Below, one piece after another: positions 44,541-54,314 of a DNA stretch of 64,000 nt. A program made the translations under genes and the position numbers. The DNA is from CAWGLW01 sp963823525 (GTDB taxonomy: Bacteria > Pseudomonadota > Gammaproteobacteria > Steroidobacterales > Steroidobacteraceae), in the NCBI GenBank assembly GCA_963823525.1, contig CAWGLW010000006.1:62001-126000 (forward strand), given 5' to 3'. Position 1 is the first letter of the stretch, and each line of letters opens with the position of its first letter. Under the pieces are notes generated by a model. The model was given only the letters and a program-made list of their open reading frames with translations, did no database searches and was not told the origin of the DNA.

Positions 44541-45866
44541 CTATTTCGGCGGCGGGACGCTTGCGGGCTCGCCTTTGCCTTCAAGAATCGGGTCGGTTGA
44601 CTCGTTCCACGACAGGTTGCGGCTCTGCTCGAGAGGCACCGGGTCCCGCGACAGAAATACGATCATTCGCATGCCGTCGGTGACATAGGGGTCGCCGACG
44701 AGGTTAAAGCCCGGCCCGTCGCTGGACGCGGTTCCTGCGCCACGGCCAAACGCGAACGCCTCGACGAATTCATTGAAAAGCAGGCTGTGCAGCAGATACT
44801 CGCGCGACTCATCGACCACCGGATCGATGATGTGCGTGGTCAGCGTCGCCGATTTACTGGTGACTTTCACGCCGATGTCGCGGCTGACCTGACCCACCCA
44901 GACCGGCCGCCCCTCGCAACGGAACGGCGCCAGCCAGAGCCTCATGTGATTGCGCTGTGAGATGGTCGATCGACCACGCTGCAGCGCGACGTCCTGCTTG
45001 CGACCGAACAGGTAGAGCGAGCTGATCGGCGCAGTGATGTACTCATTCTCGGCAATGGCCGCGCCTATCATCTTGCGCACACTTTCGGCCGTGATGGCCT
45101 CGGTCAGATCCCAGCCACTGCTGATCAACGCAGCCAGCGTATCCTCGCCAGTACCGACCAACACGACATTGAGCGGATCGCCGTGCCCCGTTCCGGACTC
45201 ATCGGTCGAGCAGCACGGCAGGCTGCGCAATTCCATCTGCAACTCGCTGACCGTAAGGTCCGGCAGTTCGTCGCGCCGGGCATACAACCGTCGTAGTTCC
45301 GAGAGTTCGTAGTCGAATCCCTGCGTCGGCAACAACACGGCAAAACGGAAGCGCTCACTCTGGACCTGGCCCGGCGTGCGCGCGTCCACGGCCAGTCGCA
45401 CGTCCACGAACCGTCCCCCGCGCCGGTAGGACGCGTAAACGAATCCCTCGTTGACGCTGTGCGGCTTGAGGAAAAACGGTATCGCCCTCGCGGTCAGCGC
45501 TCTTGCGAAAGCCTCGCGGTCCTCCTTGCTCATCCCGCCTCCGGCTGCGAACGCCACCTCGTCCGGCGAGTAATAATCCGGGTCGATCGCAATGGGCATC
45601 AACCAGTAGCCGAAGTCGCTGTCGTTTTCGATTCGCAGCCAGATGGGCTGTATATCGTGCTCCGCCAGCGGCCGCCCGAAAAACCGTTCGGCGTCCGCTT
45701 CGTTGGGTATCGTGATCCGGGTCGTGACCCCATTGCGTGATTGCGACTGCACGCGCGGCAGGTCGACCGGCGTCAATTCAGGCGGCTGGTATGGCCCGGC
45801 CGTACCTGCGCAGCCGACAAAGAAAAAAGCGCACACCAGCGCGATGACTGCCCGGAAGAATTTCAT
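44541..45866 (-). CDS. LssY_C-type lipoprotein (paralogue 2)
   Basis: From the ATG at 45866 a short signal peptide ends in a FFFVGC lipobox. The rest aligns through its length with the protein at 42566: PIWLRIEN, DPDYYSPDEVA, SLPCC, GDPLNVVLVG, LYLFGRKQDVALQRGR, RNHMRLWLAP and WVGQVSRDIGVK. The two are tandem paralogues, roughly 440 residues each, separated by the ferritin-like gene. The ends differ. The open frame starts at a GTG (45887), which would add seven residues. Confidence 0.8.
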   Translation of the reverse strand: MKFFRAVIALVCAFFFVGCAGTAGPYQPPELTPVDLPRVQSQSRNGVTTRITIPNEADAERFFGRPLAEHDIQPIWLRIENDSDFGYWLMPIAIDPDYYSPDEVAFAAGGGMSKEDREAFARALTARAIPFFLKPHSVNEGFVYASYRRGGRFVDVRLAVDARTPGQVQSERFRFAVLLPTQGFDYELSELRRLYARRDELPDLTVSELQMELRSLPCCSTDESGTGHGDPLNVVLVGTGEDTLAALISSGWDLTEAITAESVRKMIGAAIAENEYITAPISSLYLFGRKQDVALQRGRSTISQRNHMRLWLAPFRCEGRPVWVGQVSRDIGVKVTSKSATLTTHIIDPVVDESREYLLHSLLFNEFVEAFAFGRGAGTASSDGPGFNLVGDPYVTDGMRMIVFLSRDPVPLEQSRNLSWNESTDPILEGKGEPASVPPPK

Positions 45867-46101
45867 CTTGTCTATTGCCGTACCCACTCTGCCGCGAAGG
45901 ATAGCGCACCGGTCCGTCGAAGTGCCGCCAGCCGCCCCTGCCGTGATGAAAATCCGGGCGGACGTTTGGTTCGAGACTTACGGCTTACGGCTTGCGGCCT
46001 ACGGAGAGGGTCGCTATGGTCTCACGCCTTGCCGGGACTCGAGTGACCGGCGATGAGCGCATTTTCCGTGACTGGCCGTGCAACCACCCGAGAGCGCCGC
46101 A

Positions 46102-47193
46102 ATGCTGAACGATTTTTCAGTCCCGAGGACAGGAACAGCGACGATCGCCGTGGCGTTGCTGCTGCTGGGCGGCTGCGCCGCGGCACCCACGACCTCGGAC
46201 CTTCTGACAACGCCGCTGCGTGTAAGGACGATCGACGGTGCGCCGCCGCTGCGAGATGGCCGCAGCGCGTTCCGGGAGACGTTTTGCTCGACCATGCAGG
46301 CCGACGGGCGGACGTCAAGCGATGATGTCGACTGCGAGCGCTGGCTCTGGCGCCTGGCGGATGAACCACAGGTCGCGGGCGTTCAGAGCAATGTGCCAGT
46401 CCTGTCGAAACCAGCAACCATCGTGCTGGTCACCGGCGCGTTCAGCGAATGCACGGGCGAGGCTGCGCGACCGTTCTCCGCCGGGGCCGCCCGCCTCCTG
46501 GCCGGTGGCACCAATGTACGCACGCTGGTCGTCGGCGGTCGCTCAGGCACCGAACATAATGCCCGGCAGATTGCCGAGGCACTCAAAGACCTCCCGCTTG
46601 AGGACGACGAGGCACTGGTCCTGATCGGTTACTCCAAGGGTGCAATCGATATCCTTCAGTTTCTCGTCGATTTCCCGAGCGAAGCCAGCCGCGTCGATGC
46701 AATGGTCAGTGTCGCCGGGCCGGTGTTTGGCACCCCGCTCGCGGCGAAAGCGGATTCGACATATCGGGTACTGTTCGGAAAGCTACCCTACCCGAACTGC
46801 CCGCCCGGCGACGGGAAGGTGCTGGCCAGCCTGGCACCGGACACGCGAACGCATTGGCTCGAGACGATCGAGCTGCCCACCCACGTGCGATATTATTCGA
46901 TGGCCGCGTTTACGACACGGGAGCACATTGCCCGCGGACTGGAATCCACCTGGAAAATGCTCGCGCAGAGCGACCCGCGCAACGATGGTCAGGTCATCGC
47001 AGCCGATGCCGTGATTCCGGGATCAACCCTGCTTGCCTACGTGAATTCAGATCACTGGGGCGCGGCCATGACCTTCGAATCAGAGCACAAGATCCTCGGG
47101 GCACGGCCGGATCCCACGACTTTTCCGCTCGAACAGCTGTTTCGCGCCATCGTGCAGTTTATCGAAATCGACTTCAACAAAGACCGACCGTAG
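46102..47193 (+). CDS. Alpha/beta-hydrolase fold lipoprotein
   Basis: The signal peptide ends in LLLGGC (lipobox). The mature protein shows VLVTGAFSECTG as the strand before an oxyanion loop, a nucleophile elbow LIGYSKGAID (GxSxG with Ser in GYSKG), and a late NSDHWG that can supply the catalytic His. This layout fits a lipase- or esterase-like hydrolase anchored in the membrane. It is divergent from the LssY_C lipoprotein, sharing a 235-bp upstream region with it. The start at 46102 is ATG; a GTG at 46078 would add eight residues. Confidence 0.8.
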   Translation: MLNDFSVPRTGTATIAVALLLLGGCAAAPTTSDLLTTPLRVRTIDGAPPLRDGRSAFRETFCSTMQADGRTSSDDVDCERWLWRLADEPQVAGVQSNVPVLSKPATIVLVTGAFSECTGEAARPFSAGAARLLAGGTNVRTLVVGGRSGTEHNARQIAEALKDLPLEDDEALVLIGYSKGAIDILQFLVDFPSEASRVDAMVSVAGPVFGTPLAAKADSTYRVLFGKLPYPNCPPGDGKVLASLAPDTRTHWLETIELPTHVRYYSMAAFTTREHIARGLESTWKMLAQSDPRNDGQVIAADAVIPGSTLLAYVNSDHWGAAMTFESEHKILGARPDPTTFPLEQLFRAIVQFIEIDFNKDRP

Positions 47194-47451
47194 TCCTGCG
47201 ACTGCAAGACTGGCCCGCCTGGCTTCTCAGGGAAGAGCCGCCTTTGAGTGGCCGGCCGCCTCTTGCCCACTGCGTCATGGCCTAGCGCATGGGATTCGAC
47301 CGATTGCGCATGCCGTTTCCTCATCAGCCGCTGTCTCGAGTCGGTGGACAATGATATCAGCCGGTTCCATTTGCGCACGTGCCGGGCGCACACACACGGA
47401 TTGAGGGCAAGCGCGGTACCATGGTTCGCGGATTCATCAAGGAGATCCCCG

Positions 47452-47763
47452 ATGCGCTGTATTACTGTCGTGCGCTTTCCGCTGCCGCCGGGCCTGACCC
47501 CGCAGAAACTTCGCGTCGTGCTCGGGGACTCCGTGCCCCGTTACCAGGGTATTCCCGGCCTGCGCAGGAAATATTTCGCCGGAAACGAAACTCACGGCGG
47601 GGGTATCTACGAATGGGATTCGGAGGAAGTGGCGCGGTCATTCTATGACGAAGCCTGGTTCGAACGCATGAGCAAGGTCTACGGGGCAAAGCCTGAACTG
47701 CAGTTCTTAGACGTCCACGCGACCGTGGACAACGAAGCTGGCACCGCGCGTATCGAGATCTGA
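47452..47763 (+). CDS. YdhR-like antibiotic-biosynthesis-type monooxygenase
   Basis: The ATG at 47452 with GGAG 8 bases upstream gives 103 residues. It opens MRCITVVRFPLPPGLT, has IPGLRRKYFAG and a GGIYEWDSEEVARSFYDEAW segment, the dimeric alpha-beta barrel pattern of YdhR-type small oxygenases. Such proteins often have no known substrate. It is the first of a co-directional run of four genes. Confidence 0.8.
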   Translation: MRCITVVRFPLPPGLTPQKLRVVLGDSVPRYQGIPGLRRKYFAGNETHGGGIYEWDSEEVARSFYDEAWFERMSKVYGAKPELQFLDVHATVDNEAGTARIEI

Positions 47764-47817
47764 TTGCGGCACGAATCTCTTACCGATCACGTCTCCCTGC
47801 GCGCCGCCGCCGGGACG

Positions 47818-48498
47818 ATGATCGCTCGTGCCGGCTTGCATTGGCCATGGCAACCCGTACCCCGGCGGACTGGCCCGGCAGTCGCTCGTTATCGAGCCAG
47901 GGTAGCTGACACTCACCGTGTCGCGGGTTGTCGCGTCGTGGCACTTGGCCTGCTGCTGTTGCCGCGACTGCTGAACGCCGACTCCGGCGAATCGCTCCGT
48001 ACCGAGGTGACTCCCGCGGGCTCGGCCGTACAGATCGAATCGCGGATCGAGGTTCCGGCGCCCAACGAGGTTTGTTATGCCGTACTCGCGGATTTTGATC
48101 ACCTCTCGGAGTTCATCCCGGACATGCAGTCCAGTCGCGTTGTCAGTGCACCGGGCGAACCCATTCGGCTGCGTCAGGTCGGCCGCGCCGTCGCCGGTTT
48201 CTTTACCTTCGCATTCGATGTGACCCTGGCGGTATCGGTGGATCCACCGCGGCAGATTACCTTCAGTCGATTGGAAGGGAATCTCCGTCAGATGCACGGT
48301 CGCTGGCACATCAGCGGCGCGGAGGCCGGCTGCCGGATTGAGTACCAGGCCGTCATTGAACCCGCGTTCTGGGTGCCGCCACTCATCGGACCCGTATTGA
48401 TGCGTCGCCAGATCGAGGCGCAGATCGATGGCCTGGTCAGCGAGATCAACCGTCGCGCGGAGTCCCGATCGCCCGTTGATTTGCCACCGGCCCCATGA
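47818..48498 (+). CDS. SRPBCC (START-like) family protein, probably secreted
   Basis: A hydrophobic segment (VVALGLLLLPRLLNADS) precedes a polyketide-cyclase/START-like domain: IESRIEVPAPNEVCYAVL, a FIPDMQSSRVV stretch and a C-terminal helix RRQIEAQIDGLVSEIN. The domain binds hydrophobic ligands. The start is uncertain: a TTG at 47764 joins the previous stop, the ATG at 47818 gives 226 residues with a long N-terminus, and a GTG at about 47938 would give a direct signal peptide. It is followed by the CPXCG gene. Confidence 0.7.
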   Translation: MIARAGLHWPWQPVPRRTGPAVARYRARVADTHRVAGCRVVALGLLLLPRLLNADSGESLRTEVTPAGSAVQIESRIEVPAPNEVCYAVLADFDHLSEFIPDMQSSRVVSAPGEPIRLRQVGRAVAGFFTFAFDVTLAVSVDPPRQITFSRLEGNLRQMHGRWHISGAEAGCRIEYQAVIEPAFWVPPLIGPVLMRRQIEAQIDGLVSEINRRAESRSPVDLPPAP

Positions 48499-48517
48499 AG
48501 CCAGGGATTTTCGAGCA

Positions 48518-48706
48518 ATGAATCTGCTGAGTCGACGAGACAGTTGCCCGTATTGCGGCGAGCCGATCGAATTACTGGTCGACGAATCCGAACTCGGCCA
48601 GCAATACATCGAGGACTGCCAGGTGTGCTGCCGGCCAATGGTCATCAACATCAGCATCGATTCCGACGGCGAAGCGACGACACGCCTTTCGCGGGAGGAC
48701 GAATGA
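48518..48706 (+). CDS. CPXCG-motif cysteine-rich protein
   Basis: The 62-residue product holds two zinc knuckles: SCPYCGEP and EDCQVCCRP, followed by an acidic end. This matches the small CPXCG family. The start ATG is 48518. The stop overlaps the next start as ATGA, so the oxidoreductase is translationally coupled to it. Confidence 0.9.
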   Translation: MNLLSRRDSCPYCGEPIELLVDESELGQQYIEDCQVCCRPMVINISIDSDGEATTRLSREDE

Positions 48707-49945
48707 GTTCGGCCGCACGGCCGCGCGTGCTGATCCTGGGTGGGGGTTTTGCCGGCCTCACCTGCGCGCAGATGCTGACCGCCGATCGTTACGCCGTCAC
48801 GCTGGTCGATCGAAGGGGTTACTTTGAGTTCCTGCCCGGCATTCACGAACTGATTTCCGGGGTAAAGACACCGGAGTCACTGCGCCTGCCGCTGGCCGCG
48901 GCCATGCAGCGAGCCGGTCATTCTTTTCTGCGTGAAACCGTTACGGCGATCGACCCGACCGCTCGCAAGGCGCGCACCCGACGCCGGCGCACCCTCACCT
49001 ACGATGCGCTCGTCGTCGCAGTCGGCGGGGTCGACACAACACATGGCGTCAGCGGCGTTACCGAGCATGCCATGCCATTCAAATCCGTGGAGCAATGCAG
49101 CCGGATTGGCAAACGACTGGCGAGACTCGCAGCCCGTCGTAAGCCGGGAAACCTCGTCATCGTCGGCGGCGGCCTTGAAGGTATCGAGGCACTTGGCGAG
49201 GTCTTACGGCGCTTCCGGGACGGCACGCTGCGAATCACCCTCCTCGAGGCCCGCACTCGACTGCTGCCGGGCACCCCGGCGGTGCTGGGCACTTACCTGC
49301 GTCGGCTATGCAGGCGCCACGCGGTCGAGGTGCGCCTCAAGTCACCGGTGCGAAGAATCAACGCGAAGTCGGTGACGCTGCGCGACAAGACAAATCTGCC
49401 GTCGGACCTCACGATATGGACCGGGGGCCCCGCTCCTTCGCCACTGCTGAATGAGAGCGGCCTGGCGCCTCCGGGCGACTGGGCGCCGGTCGACGAATGC
49501 CTGCAGGTATCAACGCACCCTGAAATCTACATCGCCGGTGATGCGGCCGCGCTACCGACACCTGCTTCGAAGCAGGCCTATCACGCGCTCGACATGGGCG
49601 CCTGCGTTGCGAGGAACATCGAGCGGTCCCTGGCCGGCCGCGCAGCCGGCCCGTTTCCGCCCTTCCGGCAAGCCGATGCTCGTGTCGTTTGGCGACCTGG
49701 ACTGTTTCCTGATCGCCGGCCCGCGAGTGCTGGCGGGTCCGTCGCTGAGCGCCGGCAAGGAGGCCGTCTTTGAGGCCGTCATGGCCGGGCTCGATCGCGG
49801 GCCAATGCCCCTGCGAATGCTGCGCGCGCTGCAGCGGGGCGATCAGGCCGCGCGGGAGCTGCTTTGGCCGACTGTCAGCTCGCTCAGTGCGCTGCGGCGG
49901 CAGGCCCGGATCCGGGTGCTGTCGGGCGCTTCGCGCGCGCCATGA
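48703..49945 (+). pseudogene. NAD(P)/FAD-dependent oxidoreductase (NDH-2-like), frameshifted
   Basis: The N-terminal part has a FAD-binding LILGGGFAGLTCAQML, a second nucleotide-binding VIVGGGLEGIEALGE, and IYIAGDAA for the FAD pyrophosphate. The frame then runs off and stops at 49773, while a different frame continues the expected C-terminus from about 49665 (SGKPMLVSFGDLDCFLIAG) to 49945. One missing or extra base near 49660-49675 joins the two. This could be a sequencing error, a recent mutation or recoding. Type-II NADH dehydrogenases oxidise NADH to quinone. Confidence 0.75.
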
Positions 49946-50016
49946 TCGACGATGACCCGGCCTGCGGCATTGGGAACGGCCGCGAAGGGCCTCGGCCGGC
50001 TGGGGTCGCCGACCCG

Positions 50017-50832
50017 TCAGCCGCTGCTTTTCGCCATGTATTCAGCCTTGGCCTTGCGCCCCTTTTCCTCCATGACTGGCTTCAGTGCGGTTCGAATCGC
50101 GGGCGCCAGGTAGATGATGTGTGAAAGTATGCCGGAGGCAAAATTCATCACGCGCTCGCGCCGGCCATCTTTCAGCGAAGCGACGACGGCCGCCGCGACT
50201 TCGTCGGCCGTGCTCATCGGCTGCGAGAACACCAGATCGGGTACGTTGTCGATGTCGTCCATGATGAAACCCGTTTCGATCGGGCCGGGAGATACCAGCG
50301 ACACGGTGATGCCGGAGCCCGCCAGTTCTTCGGCCATCGCCATCGAAAAGCCACGCAAACCGAACTTGCTGGCCGAATACGTCGCTTCGTGGTCCAGGGG
50401 CACGCGCCCGGCCAGTGATGCCACGTTGACGATCGCGCCCTCGCCGCTTGCGCGCAGATGCGGCAACACGAGTTTGCTCAGCCGGATCGGCGCTTTCAGG
50501 TTGACGTCCAGGATGCGCATCATGTCGGCCAGCGGAACCGCTTCAACCGCGCCACGGCAATTGTAACCGGCGTTGTTGACCAGGCCGTCGATGCCGCCGA
50601 AGGCATCGACGCTTGCCTGGACCAGTGCCCGGCAATCGCCGAGCCTGGAAACATCGGTGGGGACCGCCCGGGCCCTTTTGCCCAGCTTCCTGGCCAGCGC
50701 CGTGAGTGCTTTCCGGTCTCTTGCGGCCAGCACCACGTTGGCGCCCTGCGCCACGCACTGCCGGGCGGTCGCTTCGCCGACGCCAGCCGAGGCACCGGTG
50801 ACGATGATGGTCTTTCCTTTAAGGGTTCGCAT
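50017..50832 (-). CDS. Short-chain dehydrogenase/reductase
   Basis: The 271 residues have TGASAGVGEATARQ, the VNNAGYN strand and YSASKFGLRGF (catalytic Tyr-x3-Lys), with the catalytic Ser before it. The C-terminus (about 225-271) is longer and basic, with a hydrophobic stretch (ILSHIIYLAPAI), which suggests membrane association. The substrate is unknown. It ends in a Lys/Arg-rich tail. Confidence 0.92.
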   Translation of the reverse strand: MRTLKGKTIIVTGASAGVGEATARQCVAQGANVVLAARDRKALTALARKLGKRARAVPTDVSRLGDCRALVQASVDAFGGIDGLVNNAGYNCRGAVEAVPLADMMRILDVNLKAPIRLSKLVLPHLRASGEGAIVNVASLAGRVPLDHEATYSASKFGLRGFSMAMAEELAGSGITVSLVSPGPIETGFIMDDIDNVPDLVFSQPMSTADEVAAAVVASLKDGRRERVMNFASGILSHIIYLAPAIRTALKPVMEEKGRKAKAEYMAKSSG

Positions 50833-50862
50833 AGTCGTATAACCGTGAACGAGTCAGGGCAA

Positions 50863-51408
50863 TCATGATAGCAGCGAGCGACCCAACGGCGTCGCAGCGT
50901 TTGCGGCGCCTTGCACGATTGACCAGTGCGCCCGTTTCTCTTCGAAGCGCATGGCCGCATGCGCGGGACTCGTCGACGGCAGGATCTCACGCGGAATTGA
51001 CTTCATCCCGGCAGGCAGTTCGGGCAATACGATCTGCCGGTACAGGCTCGCGGCTTTCATGCCATTGAAGCAGATCAATCCAATCTGCCGATGCGCGGCA
51101 AGAAATCCCGGGAAGTCGTTCGGAACAACCGATGCCTTGCAAATAGAGCTGTCGAGGCTGCCCGGCCGCTCGGCCAACGCGCAGACATCCCAGAGCGCGA
51201 CACGATTTGCGGTCAGCACCCGCAGCCGCTCTTCGTAGGGCAGCGCCGGAAACGCGCCAAAGAATTCACCCATGATTTTCCAGAACGCATTCTGCGGCTG
51301 GGCATAATACTGCAGCTCCCGGAGTGAGACCCGTCCCGGCAATGACCCGAGGATCAGCACGCGTGCGTCCGCTTCAGCGACCGCTGCAAAACCGCGGGAT
51401 GGACTCAC
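50863..51408 (-). CDS. Family-6 uracil/hypoxanthine-DNA glycosylase
   Basis: The core (VLILGSLPGRVSLRELQYYAQPQ, broken here as ILGSLPG then QYYAQPQNAFW), LWDVCALAERPGSLD and CFNGMKAA match the UDG family 6 (hypoxanthine-DNA glycosylase) group, related to Mug. It removes deaminated purines or uracil in base-excision repair. A GTG start at 51408 overlaps the stop of the DUF454 gene (GTGA) and gives 181 residues; the longer frame runs through that gene. Confidence 0.85.
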   Translation of the reverse strand: MSPSRGFAAVAEADARVLILGSLPGRVSLRELQYYAQPQNAFWKIMGEFFGAFPALPYEERLRVLTANRVALWDVCALAERPGSLDSSICKASVVPNDFPGFLAAHRQIGLICFNGMKAASLYRQIVLPELPAGMKSIPREILPSTSPAHAAMRFEEKRAHWSIVQGAANAATPLGRSLLS

Positions 51409-51842
51409 GTCGGGCGATCCCTCGACGGGATTCGATACAACCAGGCGGCGAGACCCACGCCCAGCAACACCAGGAGTCCCTTCAACCACGCCGGCTGCAC
51501 GAAAAACACGATCGATACACCCAGGGTGAGGCCCATCGTCACGATCGCGATGATTTTGCTCCGGTAGGGAATGCTGCGATGCCTTTGCCACTCGTCGATC
51601 ATCGGACCGAAAACGCGATGTCCAAGCAGCCATTCATGGAAAGGCCGGTAACTCCGCGCGAAGCAGGCCGCTGCGAGCAGCACCAGTGGCGTGGTCGGCA
51701 GTACCGGGAGAAATATCCCGGCGATTCCGAAACCGAGTGAAAGCAGCCCCGCGATAAAGAACAGTCCACGCACCACCGGCGATCCATGCGGCTGATACGA
51801 ATGCGCCCCTGGCCCTTCCTTCGGCGGCTCGACGGATATCAT
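51405..51842 (-). CDS. YbaN-like DUF454 membrane protein
   Basis: The 145 residues hold four hydrophobic segments with the family motif IAGIFLPVLPTTPLVLLAA and the SYRPFHEWLLGHRVFGPM loop. Its role is unknown. It starts at an ATG at 51842 and is coupled to the glycosylase gene through the GTGA overlap. Confidence 0.92.
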   Translation of the reverse strand: MISVEPPKEGPGAHSYQPHGSPVVRGLFFIAGLLSLGFGIAGIFLPVLPTTPLVLLAAACFARSYRPFHEWLLGHRVFGPMIDEWQRHRSIPYRSKIIAIVTMGLTLGVSIVFFVQPAWLKGLLVLLGVGLAAWLYRIPSRDRPT

Positions 51843-51976
51843 CCGGCAAGGTTAACCCAATTGCCGGACAGTCCAGCTTTCCGCCGTTCATGCGTGGCCA
51901 GTTGTGCGACCGAACCCTGATCGCTGCCTGTCAAGCTGACCGAGCCGGGAAATTCGCCGCCGCACGTCATTTTCCG

Positions 51977-53941
51977 CTAGTAGGCGTGGCGTTCGAATAA
52001 TTCGTAAGCCGACTGAAAATACGCAATTCCCAGCTTTTCGAGCTCTACGTCAGTCGCCTCTGGCGTGTATTGATCCGTCGCGTGATCATAGGAAAGCGTC
52101 ACCGGATCCGCCTGCAGGCCGAACAGCGAGATCCTGCCATTTCGGTAGATCGCGATGTCATGATTGTGGCTGAACAGCGCGATCCGATCCTGGTCCGGCG
52201 AATTCAGCACGTCCTGGCCAAAAAACGGTGCGCGATAAGGCAGGCCCAGCATTCCGAGTACCGTCGGCGCAATGTCTATCTGGCTGACCAGCGTATCGAC
52301 GCGCGCCGGCGCGAGGTGTCCCGGTGAGTAGAGCATCAACGGAATTTCATACGAACGCAGTGGAATTTCCGCCTGACCGTAGACACGAGCGCCGTGATCG
52401 GCGACCACGACGAACAGCGTATTGTTGAACCAGTCGCGCTTCGACGCCTGCTCGAGGAAATAGCCGAGGGCGAAGTCGGCATAACGCACGCCGGCTTTTC
52501 TGCCGCCACCCTCCGCCGGAACGCCCGGCACACCTTCGCGGAAGGTATACGGTTTGTGATTGGACGTCGTCATGACCATTGAGAAAAACGGGCGACCGGT
52601 CTGCGCACGCTGATCGAAGTGTTCAAGCGCCATGTCGAACAGGTCCTCGTCACTGACGCCCCAGACGTTTTCGAAGCGCACGGGCGAGGGAACCTGCTGA
52701 CGGTCGAGCAACTCGAAACCGTTTTCTCCGAAAAAGTGATTCATGTTGTCGAAGTACCCATAGCCGCCGTACAGGAAGCTCGTGCTGTACCCCAGGTCGC
52801 GCATCACCGACCCCCAGTTGCTGATGTGCTCCGAACCAGGTCGGCGCAGGATCGAAACCGTCGGAATCGGCGGGAACGAGGCCGTGATTGCCTCCAGCCC
52901 TCGCACCGTTCGGGTACCGGTTGCGTACGCCTGACTGAACCAGATCCCCTGTTGTGCGAATCGGTCAAAGTTCGGCATCAGATCTCGCTCGGAGCCGTAA
53001 AGCCGACTGAACTCGGCCCCAAATGACTCACAGACCACGACGATGACGTTCATCCGTCCCAACCCGCCGGGTCGGGTCCCGTAGTCTCGATTCAGTCCTT
53101 CCCCGCCGGGCGCCGCGGCTTTGCCGCCGTCGACTTCGAGCCTGGCCATCAACAATTGCCGGTTCTGATCCGAATCCGCGGTCGGGTAATAAGTCCGATA
53201 GTCGATCTCACTCTTGCTGACGGCCCGGAAAAAGCTGCTGTCACCATTCTGCACGAGCTCGTTTTCGACGCGGTTAGCCGACAGGGACAGCGCATTGGTC
53301 GGATACCAGGTGATCGCGGCGGCAAGCATCACGGCGTAGGCTGCAAAGGGTGCCAATCGGGAGCGCAGCCGGCTTGTCACGCCAAAGCTCGACCTCATCA
53401 GTCGCATCAGAAGCGGGGCCAGCAGCGCCGAAATCAATGCGGCGCCAGCGCACAGTCGCACGATCGGGTATTCGGTCCAGAGATCCCCGATGACCTCGGC
53501 AGGGAAAATCAGGTAATCCACGGCCACGACATTGAACCGCGCATCGAATTCTTCGAAAAAGAAGTATTCGGCAATGCGGATGAAAAGCACGCCGAACACG
53601 GTCAGCAGAGTTCCGGCTGCAAGCAGAACGCGGTTGGCACGGCTGCAGTACCAGCGGTCGCTGACCAGAAACAGGTAGAGCGTCAACGGCGCAAGAAGGT
53701 ACAGCGACTCAACGAGGTCATTGATCGCGCCCCCGGCCAGCACGGCCGGCATTCGAACTGCCGGGATACCCTGAGCGTGGCCAAAGGCTGCCCAGAGCAC
53801 GATTCTCAGCAGGCCGCCCGAGACGATGTAAAACAGCGCCAATGAGGCGAGCGGGCGAAAACGCCGCCGTGCCTCGCGCCAGTTCGAGCCCTCGTTCGCG
53901 CGATCGAGTAACGAACCAGGGCCAGGCGGGTTCAGTTTCAA
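51977..53941 (-). CDS. LTA synthase-like phosphoglycerol transferase / sulfatase-fold membrane enzyme
   Basis: Five N-terminal membrane helices (about 30-220) precede a periplasmic sulfatase-fold domain. The catalytic Thr is in ATGTRTVRGLEA, a VIVVCESFGAEF metal site precedes it and VVVADHGARVYG supplies the later metal ligands. In Gram-negatives this family modifies periplasmic glucans or lipids with phosphoglycerol or phosphoethanolamine. The 654-residue size fits. It has no operon partner; 373 bp separate its start from the divergent CNB gene. Confidence 0.88.
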   Translation of the reverse strand: MKLNPPGPGSLLDRANEGSNWREARRRFRPLASLALFYIVSGGLLRIVLWAAFGHAQGIPAVRMPAVLAGGAINDLVESLYLLAPLTLYLFLVSDRWYCSRANRVLLAAGTLLTVFGVLFIRIAEYFFFEEFDARFNVVAVDYLIFPAEVIGDLWTEYPIVRLCAGAALISALLAPLLMRLMRSSFGVTSRLRSRLAPFAAYAVMLAAAITWYPTNALSLSANRVENELVQNGDSSFFRAVSKSEIDYRTYYPTADSDQNRQLLMARLEVDGGKAAAPGGEGLNRDYGTRPGGLGRMNVIVVVCESFGAEFSRLYGSERDLMPNFDRFAQQGIWFSQAYATGTRTVRGLEAITASFPPIPTVSILRRPGSEHISNWGSVMRDLGYSTSFLYGGYGYFDNMNHFFGENGFELLDRQQVPSPVRFENVWGVSDEDLFDMALEHFDQRAQTGRPFFSMVMTTSNHKPYTFREGVPGVPAEGGGRKAGVRYADFALGYFLEQASKRDWFNNTLFVVVADHGARVYGQAEIPLRSYEIPLMLYSPGHLAPARVDTLVSQIDIAPTVLGMLGLPYRAPFFGQDVLNSPDQDRIALFSHNHDIAIYRNGRISLFGLQADPVTLSYDHATDQYTPEATDVELEKLGIAYFQSAYELFERHAY

Positions 53942-54314
53942 GCGAGTCTCCTAATGATGAGCACAGTCACCGGTCGAATGCCGGCGGGTCCCTGCCGGCG
54001 GGTACAGCCGATTGCGAGGCTGCGCGTGACCCCTGGCGTGGTGATCTACGGGCGTGTCTCCCCGCCCTTTCGGTGACCGGGGCCCCGGAGATCCCTGAGT
54101 CTACGCGGATCGCCGCCAGGCTGCCTGGCTTACGGCGGCGAAAAATAGCACCGGAGCCGAACTGAACACCATCGATTTCTGCTGCCCGAATCGACAGGGC
54201 AGCGACCTGCCCTCTGCGTTCGACCGCCGCTTGCCCGTGCGCCCCACGACGGGCGTACAATGCGATGCAGGTGTCGGCCGCAACGGCCACCTGGCGCCGG
54301 AAAGGGGACAGAAA
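53942..54314. other. Intergenic region between divergent genes
   Basis: This is 373 bp with no supported gene. It must hold the promoters of the sulfatase-fold enzyme and the cyclic-nucleotide-binding protein. I see no clear -10/-35 pair or repeat. Confidence 0.5.

Noticed and set aside
47707..48846. 379-residue minus-strand frame
   Set aside because: It is antisense to three plausible plus-strand genes, lacks motifs and has shadow-like composition.
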